Shown: positions 26,123-35,139, counted from the first letter of the stretch. The stretch is 64,000 nt of DNA from Pelovirga terrestris (GCF_014773365.1 NZ_JACWUN010000001.1:279316-343315), one strand, 5' to 3'. Program-made: numbers and translations. The notes: generated by a model from the sequence alone, not told the origin.

Positions 26123-26151
26123 ATTGTATCCTATAGGAAACGGTAATGCAA
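26123..26151 (-). promoter_or_regulatory. Promoter with embedded palindrome upstream of the COG3657 toxin
   Basis: On the minus strand TTGCAT (26146-26151), 17 bases, TACAAT (26123-26128, five of six). The perfect palindrome TCCTATAGGA (26129-26138) fills the spacer next to the -10, a likely operator. Confidence 0.5.
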
Positions 26152-26164
26152 TCAAAATGCATAA

Positions 26165-26565
26165 GAACAAACTTACCGCTGCGCGGTGTCATTTGTAAAA
26201 ACTGTGAACGGTAAACGGTGAACCGTTAGCGGTAACTGCTTATCATAATATATTCGCGCCCGTTCGCTTCACTCTCTCATGCCCGCAAAGGGCGCCAAGA
26301 AAAGCACAACCCAAAAATCCTATGGTTTAAAAGCCTTACCCCAAAAACGGTTTTCTGTTTTCTCTGCGATCTCTGCGATCTTCGCGCGAGGCCGGTTTTA
26401 AAGATCTGTCTCTCGCCCGTTCGCTTCGCTCACTCACGACACAATGACCCTACGAGGTCAAAGGCAAATGCCTCAACCCCAGGTACTGGGGACTAGGGAC
26501 TGGGGACTGGGTAATGGGTGAAAGCATTTATCCTATTTCCAACTACCTACTTCCGAGTACCAACT
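26165..26565. repeat. Composite spacer: families A, B, E and C
   Basis: One family A stem (26172-26195), family B (26205-26245), one and a half family E units (26262-26460), then GGGGACT-type heptamers (26483-26515). No gene is seen in the whole gap before 26580. Confidence 0.75.
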
Positions 26566-26579
26566 TCCCAACGATTAAA

Positions 26580-26609
26580 TTGACAGATTCAATACTAATC
26601 ACCTAAAAT
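26580..26609 (+). promoter_or_regulatory. Promoter of the Phd/ParE pair
   Basis: TTGACA (26580-26585), 18 bases, TAAAAT (26604-26609). AAGGAT lies before the ATG at 26645. Confidence 0.6.
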
Positions 26610-26644
26610 AATCAAATCGACCGATTCAGAAAGGATAACCTATA

Positions 26645-26905
26645 ATGGATACCCTAACGGCCAATGAAGCAAAAACCCATTTTGGTGATCTGTTGTTAAA
26701 AGCACAGAGAGCCCCGGTGCATATCAACAAGAATGGAAAACCTGTTGCCGTGGTCATTTCGGCTGAGGAATATGCAAGTATTGAGGCGCTCAAGTTACGC
26801 TTATTGCAATCAAGAGCAATGCAGGCCAGGGCAGATATAGCTGCTGGCAATTTGGTCGATGGTGAATCATTTTTTGATCAACTACAAGCGGGCAATAGCG
26901 ATTGA
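26645..26905 (+). CDS. Phd/YefM-family antitoxin
   Basis: 86 residues. MDTLTANEAKTHFGDLLLKAQRAPVHINKNGKPVAVVIS is a typical Phd/YefM N-terminal domain; the C-terminal half is helical. The stop overlaps the toxin start (TGATG). Confidence 0.88.
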   Translation: MDTLTANEAKTHFGDLLLKAQRAPVHINKNGKPVAVVISAEEYASIEALKLRLLQSRAMQARADIAAGNLVDGESFFDQLQAGNSD

Positions 26906-27222
26906 TGCCATCTCCAACGTACCGCTTAACACCTGAGGCTCAAGCTGACCTGATAGAAATTCGCCGGTACACACTGCAAGAGTGGGGGATCGTACAGGCT
27001 CGAAAATACATATCGGATCTGCGAAAAACCATGAATCTCCTTGCTGAAGCGCCCTCTTTGGGGAAACTCAGGCCTGAGGTAGGGACAAATGTGATGAGCT
27101 TTCCTCATGTAAGTCATGTTGTTTACTATATCGTAGACGAACAACAAGTCGTCATATTTGGCGTACTGCACAAAACAATGGTGCCGCTCAAGCACCTGAT
27201 GGAACGCAGGGAAATTTATTAG
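26905..27222 (+). CDS. ParE/RelE-family toxin
   Basis: 105 residues. YRLTPEAQADLIEIRRYTLQEWG is the ParE signature start; DLRKTMNLLAEAPSLGKLRPEVG and SHVVYYIVDEQQVVIFGVLHKTM follow. ParE-type toxins poison gyrase, RelE-type cut mRNA; the ILHxxM-like ending favours ParE, but this is only a family-level call. Confidence 0.87.
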   Translation: MPSPTYRLTPEAQADLIEIRRYTLQEWGIVQARKYISDLRKTMNLLAEAPSLGKLRPEVGTNVMSFPHVSHVVYYIVDEQQVVIFGVLHKTMVPLKHLMERREIY

Positions 27223-27518
27223 CCGCTAACGCGGTGTCATTTGTCTGCCGCTAACGCGGCGTCATTTGTTAAAAAAAGTGAACCGTGAACAGTGAGCGGT
27301 GAGCGGTAAAATCTTTAGATCAAAGGCCGGGCGGGCACAGGGACCCGCCCCTACGGTTTTCCCACTACCCACTACCCACTACCCACTACCCACTACCCAC
27401 TACCCACTACCCACTCCCTACTACCCGTTTTCCCCGCCCTTTCCTCTCCGTCTCTCCGTTAATGTTTTTTTCCGCTTACGGCTCACCGCTCACCGCTCAC
27501 TGATTCCCCACTCCCCGC
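27223..27518. repeat. Composite spacer: families A, B, G, C, D and B
   Basis: Two family A stems (27223-27268), family B (27275-27307), the 59-bp family G stretch identical to 23565-23623 (27304-27362), eight CCCACTA heptamers (27361-27416), family D (27425-27475) and family B (27470-27505). The order is the same as at 23412-23745. Confidence 0.82.
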
Positions 27519-27521
27519 AGA

Positions 27522-27800
27522 CTATCTGTAAACATCATCATGGCTGCCGACATCCACCAGCAACAGTGAATTGCCCTGAATAATCATTTCAAGGGTGATG
27601 CGGTAACTGAAATTAATCGAGACCGAATGCAAACCGGCGAGCCCGCCCTTAAGCCGATGCAGACGCAATGACGGGTGAAAGGGATTCACTTCAAGCAATT
27701 GAAGCGTTTTTTCGTACTGAAGGGCCAGGTCCGGATGTTTTTTCAGAAAACGGGCTGCACGTCTATTATAGCCCGGGGTATAGATGATCTGATAATTCAT
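27522..27800 (-). CDS. RelE/YafQ-type toxin
   Basis: 92 residues. IIYTPGYNRRAARFLKKHPDLALQYEKTLQLLEVNPFHPSLRLHRLKG and SYRITLEMIIQGNSLLLVDVGSHDDVYR match RelE-superfamily mRNA interferases with a C-terminal HD-x-VY end. It overlaps the upstream antitoxin by four bases. Confidence 0.86.
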   Translation of the reverse strand: MNYQIIYTPGYNRRAARFLKKHPDLALQYEKTLQLLEVNPFHPSLRLHRLKGGLAGLHSVSINFSYRITLEMIIQGNSLLLVDVGSHDDVYR

Positions 27801-28054
27801 ACGTCCAGCTGACGGATACGCGCCATGTGGTCAGCAACCGACTCAACAATCCCCTGCCCCTCGGCAAGCTCACGTTGTGCCTGATAATAGGCGGCTTCCA
27901 ATTCGCAAACACGAAGCTGATTATAGGTGTCAATATCCATCACCACATACCGTTCCCGTCCACGAACCGAGATCATCGCTTCGTCCTGGTGTTTAAGCGC
28001 CTCATGAATCGAGGCCACGCCACGGGTCTTTAATTCATTTGCCGTAATCGACAT
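27797..28054 (-). CDS. Phd/RelB-like antitoxin (prevent-host-death type)
   Basis: 85 residues. MSITANELKTRGVASIHEAL and MISVRGRERYVVMDIDTYNQL show the Phd-type fold; the C-terminal helix (AYYQAQRELAEGQGIV) likely binds the RelE partner. Confidence 0.84.
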   Translation of the reverse strand: MSITANELKTRGVASIHEALKHQDEAMISVRGRERYVVMDIDTYNQLRVCELEAAYYQAQRELAEGQGIVESVADHMARIRQLDV

Positions 28055-28104
28055 AACCGCACTCCCTATAGAACGTTAAACAGCACGATTAATAATACCA
28101 GGCA

Positions 28105-28640
28105 GGCTAAAAAAAGTGAACGGTAAACCGTGAGCCGTGAGCGGTGAAAATCATTAGTGAACGGTAAACAGTGAACCGTGAACAGTTTTTAGTTGGGGAC
28201 AGTACTGGGGACTGGGGACTGGGAAATCTTAACCCACTCCCTACTACCCTTTTTTCACGCCCTTGGCTCTCCGTTAATGTTTTTTTCCGCTCACCGCTCA
28301 CGGTTCACTGATTTCACTACCCGTTTTCCCCGCCCTTTCCTCTCCGACTCTTCGTTAATGTTTTTTTTCCGCTTACTGTTCACCGCTCACGGTTTACTGA
28401 TCCCCCACTACCCACTACCCACTACCCACTACCCACTACCCACTACCCACTACCCACTACCCACTACCCACTACCCACTACCCACTCCCTACTCCCTATT
28501 CCCTACTACCCGTTTTTTGCCGTTGACCTTCACTGCGTCAATCCGCGTTCATCAGCGGCTAAAAAGATCGGTTTCTCATCAGATTTTTCAGATTGTATCT
28601 GTGTCCAAGGGTTTATCGACTTTTTTTGTTCCCAATCTAT
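28105..28640. repeat. Large composite spacer: families B, C, D and F
   Basis: Family B (28110-28190), GGGGACT-type heptamers (28193-28225), D and B strings (28252-28400), a run of about twelve CCCACTA heptamers (28402-28488) followed by variants, then a family F string with TCAGATTTTTCAGATTG (28535-28625) that touches the exosortase stop. No gene; the long plus-strand frame here only translates the heptamers. Confidence 0.85.
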
Positions 28641-30160
28641 TGGATATAACCCTGCACATGAATCATCATCTCTTGCACAAATGGCCTTACGGCCTCCTCA
28701 CCACTTCTACTTTGAATAATGATCACAGCGCCGTTGGTTTTTCTGTTAGTTAATCCATCCCAGAAAGTCAATACTTTACCGGTAAGACTGTCAGTAACAA
28801 TCCGGTCAGCCAAGATGTACCAGAAGTACAAGCTGTTACCCTCCTCATCACGCTTATTGATAAATTCCGTCCCGGAATCAGTCACCACCGGATATCGACC
28901 GGCCCCATCAAACATCCAGGATCGACGATAATCAACAACTTTTTTGTCCCGATCCTGCTCGGCAAAATAGCCGACATATAATGCGAAGCGGTTATCTGAA
29001 GGGTCTGTATAAACCCTGATCAGTTCATCGTCAGCGGAAAAGGGTCTAATACGTTCATCAACCCAGAAAGCATCCTCGCCGTAAAAATCACCGATCTCCA
29101 GTGGAAATGTCGCAAATGATGCCGGCGGAGTGACCGGTCGCAAATGATACAGGTGCATCATGGCCAAGGTCGGTACCAATAAACTTGCCAGCAGGCAAGC
29201 GGCCACCAGATGACGCCGCCCTCCCCGACTATCAGCTGTAATTTGCAACGGTGGTATATCGTCAACTTCATCGACAGCATCTTGCTCTAGCGCAACAGGC
29301 ATGACCTTCTTCCCTTTAATCAGATGACCGATCAGAAACAGCAACAGCATTCCGAAAAAGAAGATCAGACTCATCCCCATGGTTTCATAAGGGCCGTGAA
29401 GATCCGCCCCCTTGTTATAAACCGCATAAAATCCGATCAGGGCGATTCTGACGCCATTGGCAAAAATCCCTACCGGAATACTTAAAAGAACGATCAGGGC
29501 CTTTTTATAAACTGATAATTGCAGTACAAAGCCAAGAAAGATGGACAACGAAATTAATGAAACAATATTGGATACACCGGCACATTCAGGGGCAACCTCA
29601 AGAGCAATGTGGGGAAGATCGATAATAGTACCCGACAGGATCACCGGCATGCCACTCCAGCCGATCATGTTGGTAGCCAGCCAGGCTGCCGATAATTGCA
29701 GATAAATACTAAACTTACCCAGTGCCCACCAAGGTATACCAGTCTGGAAAATCAAATAACAGATGGGGATGAACAACGCCTTGAACCAACTGAACCCACG
29801 CAAGAGCAGCACGCCACCCAACAGCACCGGTATCACCGCTAGTTGCTGGGCAACAATGGTGTTGCTGAGCTTGGCGGCAAACAGCATAAAACAGCCCCCT
29901 GCCATCATCAGGGTTCCAACCATCAGGTTCGGATGTTGCGGAAGTCGCCTGATATCGTCCCGCTTAAGCCAGACAATGTAGAGAGCTGCTCCGAGGATCA
30001 GCGGCCAGTGATTTCCTTCAGGGGTAAACCATTTGTAGAAGGTATAAATGATAACATCATAGAAAAGCGCCACAAACCCGACGAACAGAAGCAAAGCAGA
30101 AGTAATCCGCCGGGGTGCGATCTGACGATGTTGATCGATTTCAGGTACTGTTTCAGTCAT
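28637..30160 (-). CDS. Exosortase-EpsI fusion protein (XrtD-like)
   Basis: 507 residues. Exosortases are membrane transpeptidases that cut and anchor proteins carrying a C-terminal sorting tag. Eight or so hydrophobic segments occupy residues 20-290. The Cys lies in PECAGVSNIVSL, the Arg in NGVRIALIGFY and the His in GADLHGPYE, the expected Cys-Arg-His triad. Residues about 340-500 are an EpsI domain (FPLEIGDFYGED..., VGYFAEQDRDKKVVDYRRSW, DGLTNRKTNGAVI). The fused EpsI suggests the XrtD class; class assignment is tentative. No PEP-CTERM-like substrate is seen in the window. The stop lies against family F repeat sequence. Confidence 0.88.
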   Translation of the reverse strand: MTETVPEIDQHRQIAPRRITSALLLFVGFVALFYDVIIYTFYKWFTPEGNHWPLILGAALYIVWLKRDDIRRLPQHPNLMVGTLMMAGGCFMLFAAKLSNTIVAQQLAVIPVLLGGVLLLRGFSWFKALFIPICYLIFQTGIPWWALGKFSIYLQLSAAWLATNMIGWSGMPVILSGTIIDLPHIALEVAPECAGVSNIVSLISLSIFLGFVLQLSVYKKALIVLLSIPVGIFANGVRIALIGFYAVYNKGADLHGPYETMGMSLIFFFGMLLLFLIGHLIKGKKVMPVALEQDAVDEVDDIPPLQITADSRGGRRHLVAACLLASLLVPTLAMMHLYHLRPVTPPASFATFPLEIGDFYGEDAFWVDERIRPFSADDELIRVYTDPSDNRFALYVGYFAEQDRDKKVVDYRRSWMFDGAGRYPVVTDSGTEFINKRDEEGNSLYFWYILADRIVTDSLTGKVLTFWDGLTNRKTNGAVIIIQSRSGEEAVRPFVQEMMIHVQGYIQ

Positions 30161-30515
30161 ATGTTTATCTCACACTCAAGAATACTTAGAACCTGTTGCA
30201 CGCGGATAAAATCTGAAACTTCGGATTTTCACGGATCAAAAACAACATCAAATCTTTATCGAACGCAGATAGACGCAGATGCATCTCAGATAAACCCAAA
30301 ACCTGATTTTTAGTCTAAAAAACAAGGCTTTTGGTTTTTGTGTTTAAACCCAAGAGCCAGGTTTTAATCATGATTTTATCAGGTCTATCAGCGTTTATCT
30401 GCGGCTATATCAGATTTTCATCAGATTTTTCAGATTGTATCCGCGTCCAACAGGTTATCGTCCTTAGCTTTTCTCAGCGATCTCTGCGGGCTCTGCGCGA
30501 GGCAGGTTTATAAAA
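30161..30515. repeat. Family F and E repeats between exosortase and YdcF genes
   Basis: Family F-like strings (GATAGACGCAGATGC at about 30268, then a TCAGATTTTTCAGATTG copy to about 30450) and a family E end (30466-30512) that stops a few bases from the YdcF stop codon. No gene or promoter is recognised. Confidence 0.7.
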
Positions 30516-30517
30516 TT

Positions 30518-31117
30518 TTAGTATCGCAACCAATAATACCCCAACTTCACCAGTTCCGTCGCGTAGGTCTTCAACAAATATTGCTCACTGTCCGGGTTTA
30601 CAGGGACCGGATAAACCCCAATTCTGATATCACTACCATCCAGCACCCGGTTAAAACACCACAGGGTTCTTCTGGTGTGATAATCAGATGTGACTACCAG
30701 CACCGTCGAGATGGCGTTATCCGCTCTGATCGCCTGTGCGGCGTGGAGCGCGTCGAAATAAGAACCACTTGCAGTATAGTCGAGCATAGCAATGGCGTCA
30801 TCTGCCACCCCTTGTTCCAGCAGAAACTCCCTGGCCCACTCAACTTCATACAGGTTGCGCTGATGTTTGGACGACCAGGACGAAAACATCCCGTCATTAG
30901 CCAGATAAATACGCTCAGACAGCCCCTGATGATACAATTGCGCTACCGCCGGAAGTCGCAACCTGCGCTCCCCAGCCATCACGACAATAACATCTGCTGA
31001 ATCGAGCGGCACATCGACGACGACAAGTGCCCCAAGCAAACCGGGCCGAACCGCTACCATGACCAGCAGCAGCAAAACAACAACCACAGCAGCAAGGGCA
31101 CAACGCCGGAACGTCAT
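30518..31117 (-). CDS. YdcF/ElyC/SanA-family membrane protein (DUF218)
   Basis: 199 residues. One N-terminal membrane segment (about residues 7-30), then the DUF218 domain: SADVIVVMAGERRLRLPAVAQLY, RIYLANDG, DYTASGSYFDALHAAQAI and VLVVTSDYHTRRTLWCFNRVL with the conserved S-D-x-H-x-R-R. Family members act in envelope or exopolysaccharide biology; no reaction is firmly known. The ATG overlaps the glycosyltransferase stop (ATGA), so it is coupled to it. Confidence 0.86.
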   Translation of the reverse strand: MTFRRCALAAVVVVLLLLVMVAVRPGLLGALVVVDVPLDSADVIVVMAGERRLRLPAVAQLYHQGLSERIYLANDGMFSSWSSKHQRNLYEVEWAREFLLEQGVADDAIAMLDYTASGSYFDALHAAQAIRADNAISTVLVVTSDYHTRRTLWCFNRVLDGSDIRIGVYPVPVNPDSEQYLLKTYATELVKLGYYWLRY

Positions 31118-32241
31118 GACCTCTGCGGTGTCCACATGGTGTCTTTTTTGCCGGTAAAAAAACGGAACCAGCCCACCGCCTGACCGGCGCAGGTCAACAG
31201 AAAAGTCGCACAAACATCAACCAACCGTGACTGGGCATAACCCATCAACCCCAGGGAACCGGCCAGCACCAGAAGGATCATGGCCAAAAAGGCCAATCCG
31301 TAAAAGAGCGTCGAGGTCATCAGCGCCAAACCGGAGAAAAACGTCCCAACAACAAAAAACGGCACCAGAAAACGCAACAGCTTATGGGACAGCAGAAAAA
31401 AGGCAAAAGAACCAAAGTCCACCGGGACCAGATACTTCAGGTTGCGCCGCATTGCTCCCAGAGTCCTGTTGGTCATGCGCACCTGACGACGATACTCCTT
31501 GCCGGCATCCTCGGATGGTTCTTCCAGACAATAGACATCCCCATCCAGCACAACCCGTCGCCTTTGCCCGATGACATTGAGGGGGATGACAAAATCGTTG
31601 ATATCCTGATCTTCCAATGGTTGGTAAAGTTCTTTGCGGATGGCAAAGATAGCACCATCAGCACCCACACAGGAGGAAATACGGCTCTCCGCATCCTTGG
31701 TGATCTTCTCCAGCCGGGCGTAGGCTCCCGGTGCCTCTTCGACATCAGAACCCGACCGCCGGTATCTGGTCCAGCCGGTCACCAGACCGACGGATTCATC
31801 GGCGAAATTACGCGTCATCATCTGCAACGCCTGAGGCGGGAACATGGAATTGGCGTCGGTAAAAACCACAATATCCCCGGAGGCTTCTGCCACGGCCCGA
31901 TTCAAACAGGCCGTTTTACCGGCGCGCTGATAGGCTTTCAGGATCACACGCTCATCATCACAGGCACCAACTATCTCGTGAGTCGTATCAGTAGATCCGT
32001 CAGAGACAACCATGATCTGCAAACGTTCCGGCGGATAGTCCAGCGCCAGGGCATTATCGAGTTTGCGCTGAATAACCCCCTCCTCGTTATAAACCGAAAC
32101 AATCAGAGTCACCGTTGGCTGTTCCGTGCCTTTTGTCCATGCACGCGGAGCCACTTTTGACCAGACAGAAACCAGCAACGGGTAAATCACATAGGGGTAC
32201 AAGGTCAATATCAGAAAAAACCAGAAAAAATATTCAGCCAA
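31114..32241 (-). CDS. Membrane glycosyltransferase, family 2 (cellulose/PNAG synthase-like)
   Basis: 375 residues. It has an N-terminal membrane segment, a GT2 domain (TVTLIVSVYNEEGVIQRKLDNAL, VVSDGSTDTTHEI, GDIVVFTDANSMFPPQ with the DxN/DxD-type metal site, and EYRRQVRMTNRTLGAM in place of the QxxRW helix), and at least three C-terminal membrane segments (residues 270-350). This layout suits a processive or lipid-linked sugar transferase. The start is TTG with GGGAG upstream. It is followed by YdcF and the exosortase on the same strand. Confidence 0.87.
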   Translation of the reverse strand: MAEYFFWFFLILTLYPYVIYPLLVSVWSKVAPRAWTKGTEQPTVTLIVSVYNEEGVIQRKLDNALALDYPPERLQIMVVSDGSTDTTHEIVGACDDERVILKAYQRAGKTACLNRAVAEASGDIVVFTDANSMFPPQALQMMTRNFADESVGLVTGWTRYRRSGSDVEEAPGAYARLEKITKDAESRISSCVGADGAIFAIRKELYQPLEDQDINDFVIPLNVIGQRRRVVLDGDVYCLEEPSEDAGKEYRRQVRMTNRTLGAMRRNLKYLVPVDFGSFAFFLLSHKLLRFLVPFFVVGTFFSGLALMTSTLFYGLAFLAMILLVLAGSLGLMGYAQSRLVDVCATFLLTCAGQAVGWFRFFTGKKDTMWTPQRS

Positions 32242-32379
32242 AATTTCAATCTCCCTAAATAAGCAATTTTGCGATATAAATACAATTTGACTTCAAATGA
32301 CACCATAATTAACATCTAACAACATTGACAACTACCTAAAACAAATATTTTTCTCATCGCTCACGAATCGGGGTTTCAA

Positions 32380-33774
32380 TTGGGAAAGCTACAGAATTTA
32401 TATGATAAGAGCCCTTATGTTGCGCAACATGTTCTTCTTAACTTGTACGCTTGCAGAATACACGTTGAGCGTTATGGCAAACCCTTTCATGCAGCCCTTG
32501 AGGAACTGACAAAAACACAATGGTACACCCCTGATGAAATTGCAGCATATCAACTTGAACGGCTTAAAAAAATCGTTAAACACGCCTATGAAACTGTCCC
32601 TTTTTACCGGAAACGCTTCGACGAATACCAGGTGCGTCCAATAGACATTAAAAACCTCAGCGATGTTGCAAAGTTGCCGATTTTAACGCGCGAAGATGTA
32701 CGGTCCGCCGGCGATCAATTAATCAGCTCGAAATATCCCCAAAACAAGCTTTTTCATGGCCACACATCCGGAACGACCGGGTCACCTCTTTCCTGCTATT
32801 GGGATAAACACACATGCATCTACAACAATGCCGCTGATTGGCGCCAAAAAATATGGGCAGGTGTTCAATATGGGGATGGCATCGCTATGTTTCTTGGACG
32901 GACAATCGTTCCCACAAATAAAACATCCCCTCCCCTCTGGCAGCATGATCGTATCCACAACATGCTCTGGATGTCTTCATTTCACCTGAGTGAACAATAT
33001 CTGCCGTATCATTTGGAAAAGCTTCGCAGTTTTCAACCAGCGGCCATTGAGGGATACCCCTCCACGACATTCATTCTTGCCCGTTATTTAAAAAAGATCG
33101 GACAAAAGTTACCACTCAAAGCCGTACTGACCTCGTCAGAAACATTGCTGCCGCAACAACGTGAGCTGATAGAAGAAAGCTTTGAAGCGCCGGTATTCGA
33201 CTTTTATGGTATGGCTGAGCGTGTCGCTTTTGCTTCGCAATGCGCTGAAGCGCACGAATACCATCTTAATTTCGAGTTTGCCCTTAATGAAGTCGTTGAC
33301 AACAACGGCTTCCCAGTAGAGCAAGGCAAAGAAGGCTATCTGGTCGGCACCAGCCTTCTCAATTTTGGTATGCCGTTTATTCGCTACCAAACCTCCGACA
33401 TTACCGCTCTGGACAATAAACAGTGCGCCTGCGGTCGCTATATGCCCCGCTTTAAGGGAATTACAACCAAGGATGAAGATATTGTGGTAACTCCGGAAGG
33501 TAAACTTGTATCATCTTCAGTCCTTACCCACCCATTTAAACCCCTTGACGCCATCGAGGAATCTCAAATCATCCAGGAAAAGATTGATCTTTTACATATC
33601 AAAATAGTTCGTTCACAAAACTACAAAGATAGCGATTCAGCGCACCTGATTAGCGCGCTACATGAGCGGGTCGGCACAAATATGAAAATCGAGCTGGAGT
33701 TTGTTGAGTCCATCCCGCGGACCAAATCAGGCAAATTCAGATGGGTCATTTCTAAAGTGCCATTACCGCTGTAA
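32380..33774 (+). CDS. CapK/PaaK-like AMP-binding enzyme
   Basis: 464 residues. Phenylacetate-CoA-ligase-like (CapK) proteins adenylate carboxylates. Visible: VPFYRKRFDEYQVRPIDIKNLSDVAKLPILTREDVR, the phosphate-binding GHTSGTTGSPLSCYWD, FDFYGMAERVAFASQCAE, YRTSD-like IRYQTSDITAL, a CxCG-type cluster (QCACGRY) and the C-terminal SIPRTKSGKFRWVIS lysine region. Substrate unknown; the homologue at 52528-53862 is similar in design. It is the only plus-strand biosynthetic gene in the polysaccharide region. The TTG start at 32380 is the most plausible. Confidence 0.85.
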   Translation: MGKLQNLYDKSPYVAQHVLLNLYACRIHVERYGKPFHAALEELTKTQWYTPDEIAAYQLERLKKIVKHAYETVPFYRKRFDEYQVRPIDIKNLSDVAKLPILTREDVRSAGDQLISSKYPQNKLFHGHTSGTTGSPLSCYWDKHTCIYNNAADWRQKIWAGVQYGDGIAMFLGRTIVPTNKTSPPLWQHDRIHNMLWMSSFHLSEQYLPYHLEKLRSFQPAAIEGYPSTTFILARYLKKIGQKLPLKAVLTSSETLLPQQRELIEESFEAPVFDFYGMAERVAFASQCAEAHEYHLNFEFALNEVVDNNGFPVEQGKEGYLVGTSLLNFGMPFIRYQTSDITALDNKQCACGRYMPRFKGITTKDEDIVVTPEGKLVSSSVLTHPFKPLDAIEESQIIQEKIDLLHIKIVRSQNYKDSDSAHLISALHERVGTNMKIELEFVESIPRTKSGKFRWVISKVPLPL

Positions 33775-33780
33775 AATAAC

Positions 33781-35139
33781 TCATTGGTCCATACGAAATG
33801 GCGATTCCACATGCCCTTTCCAACCGACAGAGGGCTCAAAACAGAAGCTGTCCTCATCTTTTATTTTGCAAAGGAGATTGTTGAATCTATCTATAGTCGA
33901 TTCAACCTGAATATCTTCGTAAGCACCATCAATAAAAGCGAAGTTTTTCACCGCGAAGGAGTTTTTAGTGATGGGTATCTTCTGCCAGTCAAAACCCATC
34001 AACTTTGCACAGACACAATCTACAGAAACCGGATCAGTACCAATAATCAGCAAGCCGGTATCTTTTCTATCTGGAGCATCCGGGCCGTTGCCATCACCCG
34101 AGATTACAGCGTCTACCAGACTGATATATTTCTTTCTGCTGGCAGGAACATCTGCGCGAAGACTGCCATCAGTATTGGCATAAAAAAGAATCTTGTTTAG
34201 ATCCAGCACCATCCGCCAGAGCGTATCATTGCCGAACCAACTGCCACTGCGAATTGTTTTTCGCGTATCACCAAAAACGAATTTCCCAAACTTTTTCAGG
34301 GTAATGAAAAACTTCCCCATATGCGGATTTTTAGCAAGAAAATCATACAGAGCTCTGGTAGAACGCCCCTCGGCAAACGATCTGATGCTTTTTTCCGGGA
34401 ACTGATCGCCTCCCTCGTTTGGAGAACCCCCGGTATGGTGAGGCAACCAGTTTTTATAGGTATTGATTCCAACCAGATTCTTTAACGAGCAGGTAACGCC
34501 GGATTTCTTGTGGGTTTTAAGTTTGGGTAAATTGATAAAAACGTCAGCCTCCAGAACGGTTCGTGACACTTTATACAAATGCTTACCGCCAGAATGTGCT
34601 TCGTTAGTTTCCTGCTGGTTATAGTCAGCACCAAAAAAGCCAAGTTTACCAATTTCCTTGCCAACAAATTCACTTCGAGAAGACAAATCACAGACAACAG
34701 AGCCAAGCGGATCACCCTGCAACTCTTTACGTTCGACAATAATATCACCCTTAATCGTCCACTCATGATCACGCAAATCAAGCACTGCAACGTCGATATT
34801 TGCGCTTTTACCCATTTCAATCCAACGCTCAGGCTGCATGATTTCCATCAATTTTTTCCAGCTGGAGCCGGTCATCGGGCCATCTGTGATCGTTACCTTG
34901 CCCTTACCTTGAAGCAATTCCAGAACAACCTTCAGTACAGCCTCAATAATCCGGGGATGAGTGACCACCTGAAGCCACTCTCCCTCATTGTACCTATGTG
35001 TTTCAGCAATCCAGTTCGGTTTTAAAACAACTGTATCACCCGGCTTAATAGCATCAGAAAAAACGCTTCTCCAGGAAGACACGACATGATCAATGGATGA
35101 ACCGTCATAATTTTCACATTGTTCTATGTAAACATTCAT
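33781..35139 (-). CDS. DUF362 domain-containing protein
   Basis: 452 residues. DUF362 proteins are often annotated as iron-sulfur or oxidoreductase-like, but no Cys cluster of the ferredoxin type is seen here. Visible: PGDTVVLKPNWIAETH, VTHPRIIEAVLKVVLELLQGKGKVTITDGPMTG, VFINLPKLKTHKKSGVTCSLKNLVGINTYKNWLPHHTGGSP and a C-terminal ADVPASRKKYISLVDAVISGDGNGP-like segment. It overlaps the GT2 stop (ATGA), so the two are co-translated. Its role in this locus is unknown. Confidence 0.8.
   Translation of the reverse strand: MNVYIEQCENYDGSSIDHVVSSWRSVFSDAIKPGDTVVLKPNWIAETHRYNEGEWLQVVTHPRIIEAVLKVVLELLQGKGKVTITDGPMTGSSWKKLMEIMQPERWIEMGKSANIDVAVLDLRDHEWTIKGDIIVERKELQGDPLGSVVCDLSSRSEFVGKEIGKLGFFGADYNQQETNEAHSGGKHLYKVSRTVLEADVFINLPKLKTHKKSGVTCSLKNLVGINTYKNWLPHHTGGSPNEGGDQFPEKSIRSFAEGRSTRALYDFLAKNPHMGKFFITLKKFGKFVFGDTRKTIRSGSWFGNDTLWRMVLDLNKILFYANTDGSLRADVPASRKKYISLVDAVISGDGNGPDAPDRKDTGLLIIGTDPVSVDCVCAKLMGFDWQKIPITKNSFAVKNFAFIDGAYEDIQVESTIDRFNNLLCKIKDEDSFCFEPSVGWKGHVESPFRMDQ

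Noticed and set aside
27360..28490. CRISPR array suggested by the regular heptamer blocks
   Set aside because: Repeat units are 7 bp in direct tandem with no unique spacers, and no cas genes are in the window.
19925..28640. Chromosomal integron cassette array
   Set aside because: The gene pairs face both ways, the A-type stems lack the GTTRRRY core of attC sites, and no integrase is seen. Only the array-like organisation is kept as a finding.
28193..28753. A 186-residue plus-strand reading frame after the RelE/antitoxin pair
   Set aside because: Most of it reads LPTTHYPLPTTHY, the translation of the CCCACTA heptamers, and its end lies antisense to the exosortase gene. It has no ribosome-binding site and no conserved pattern.
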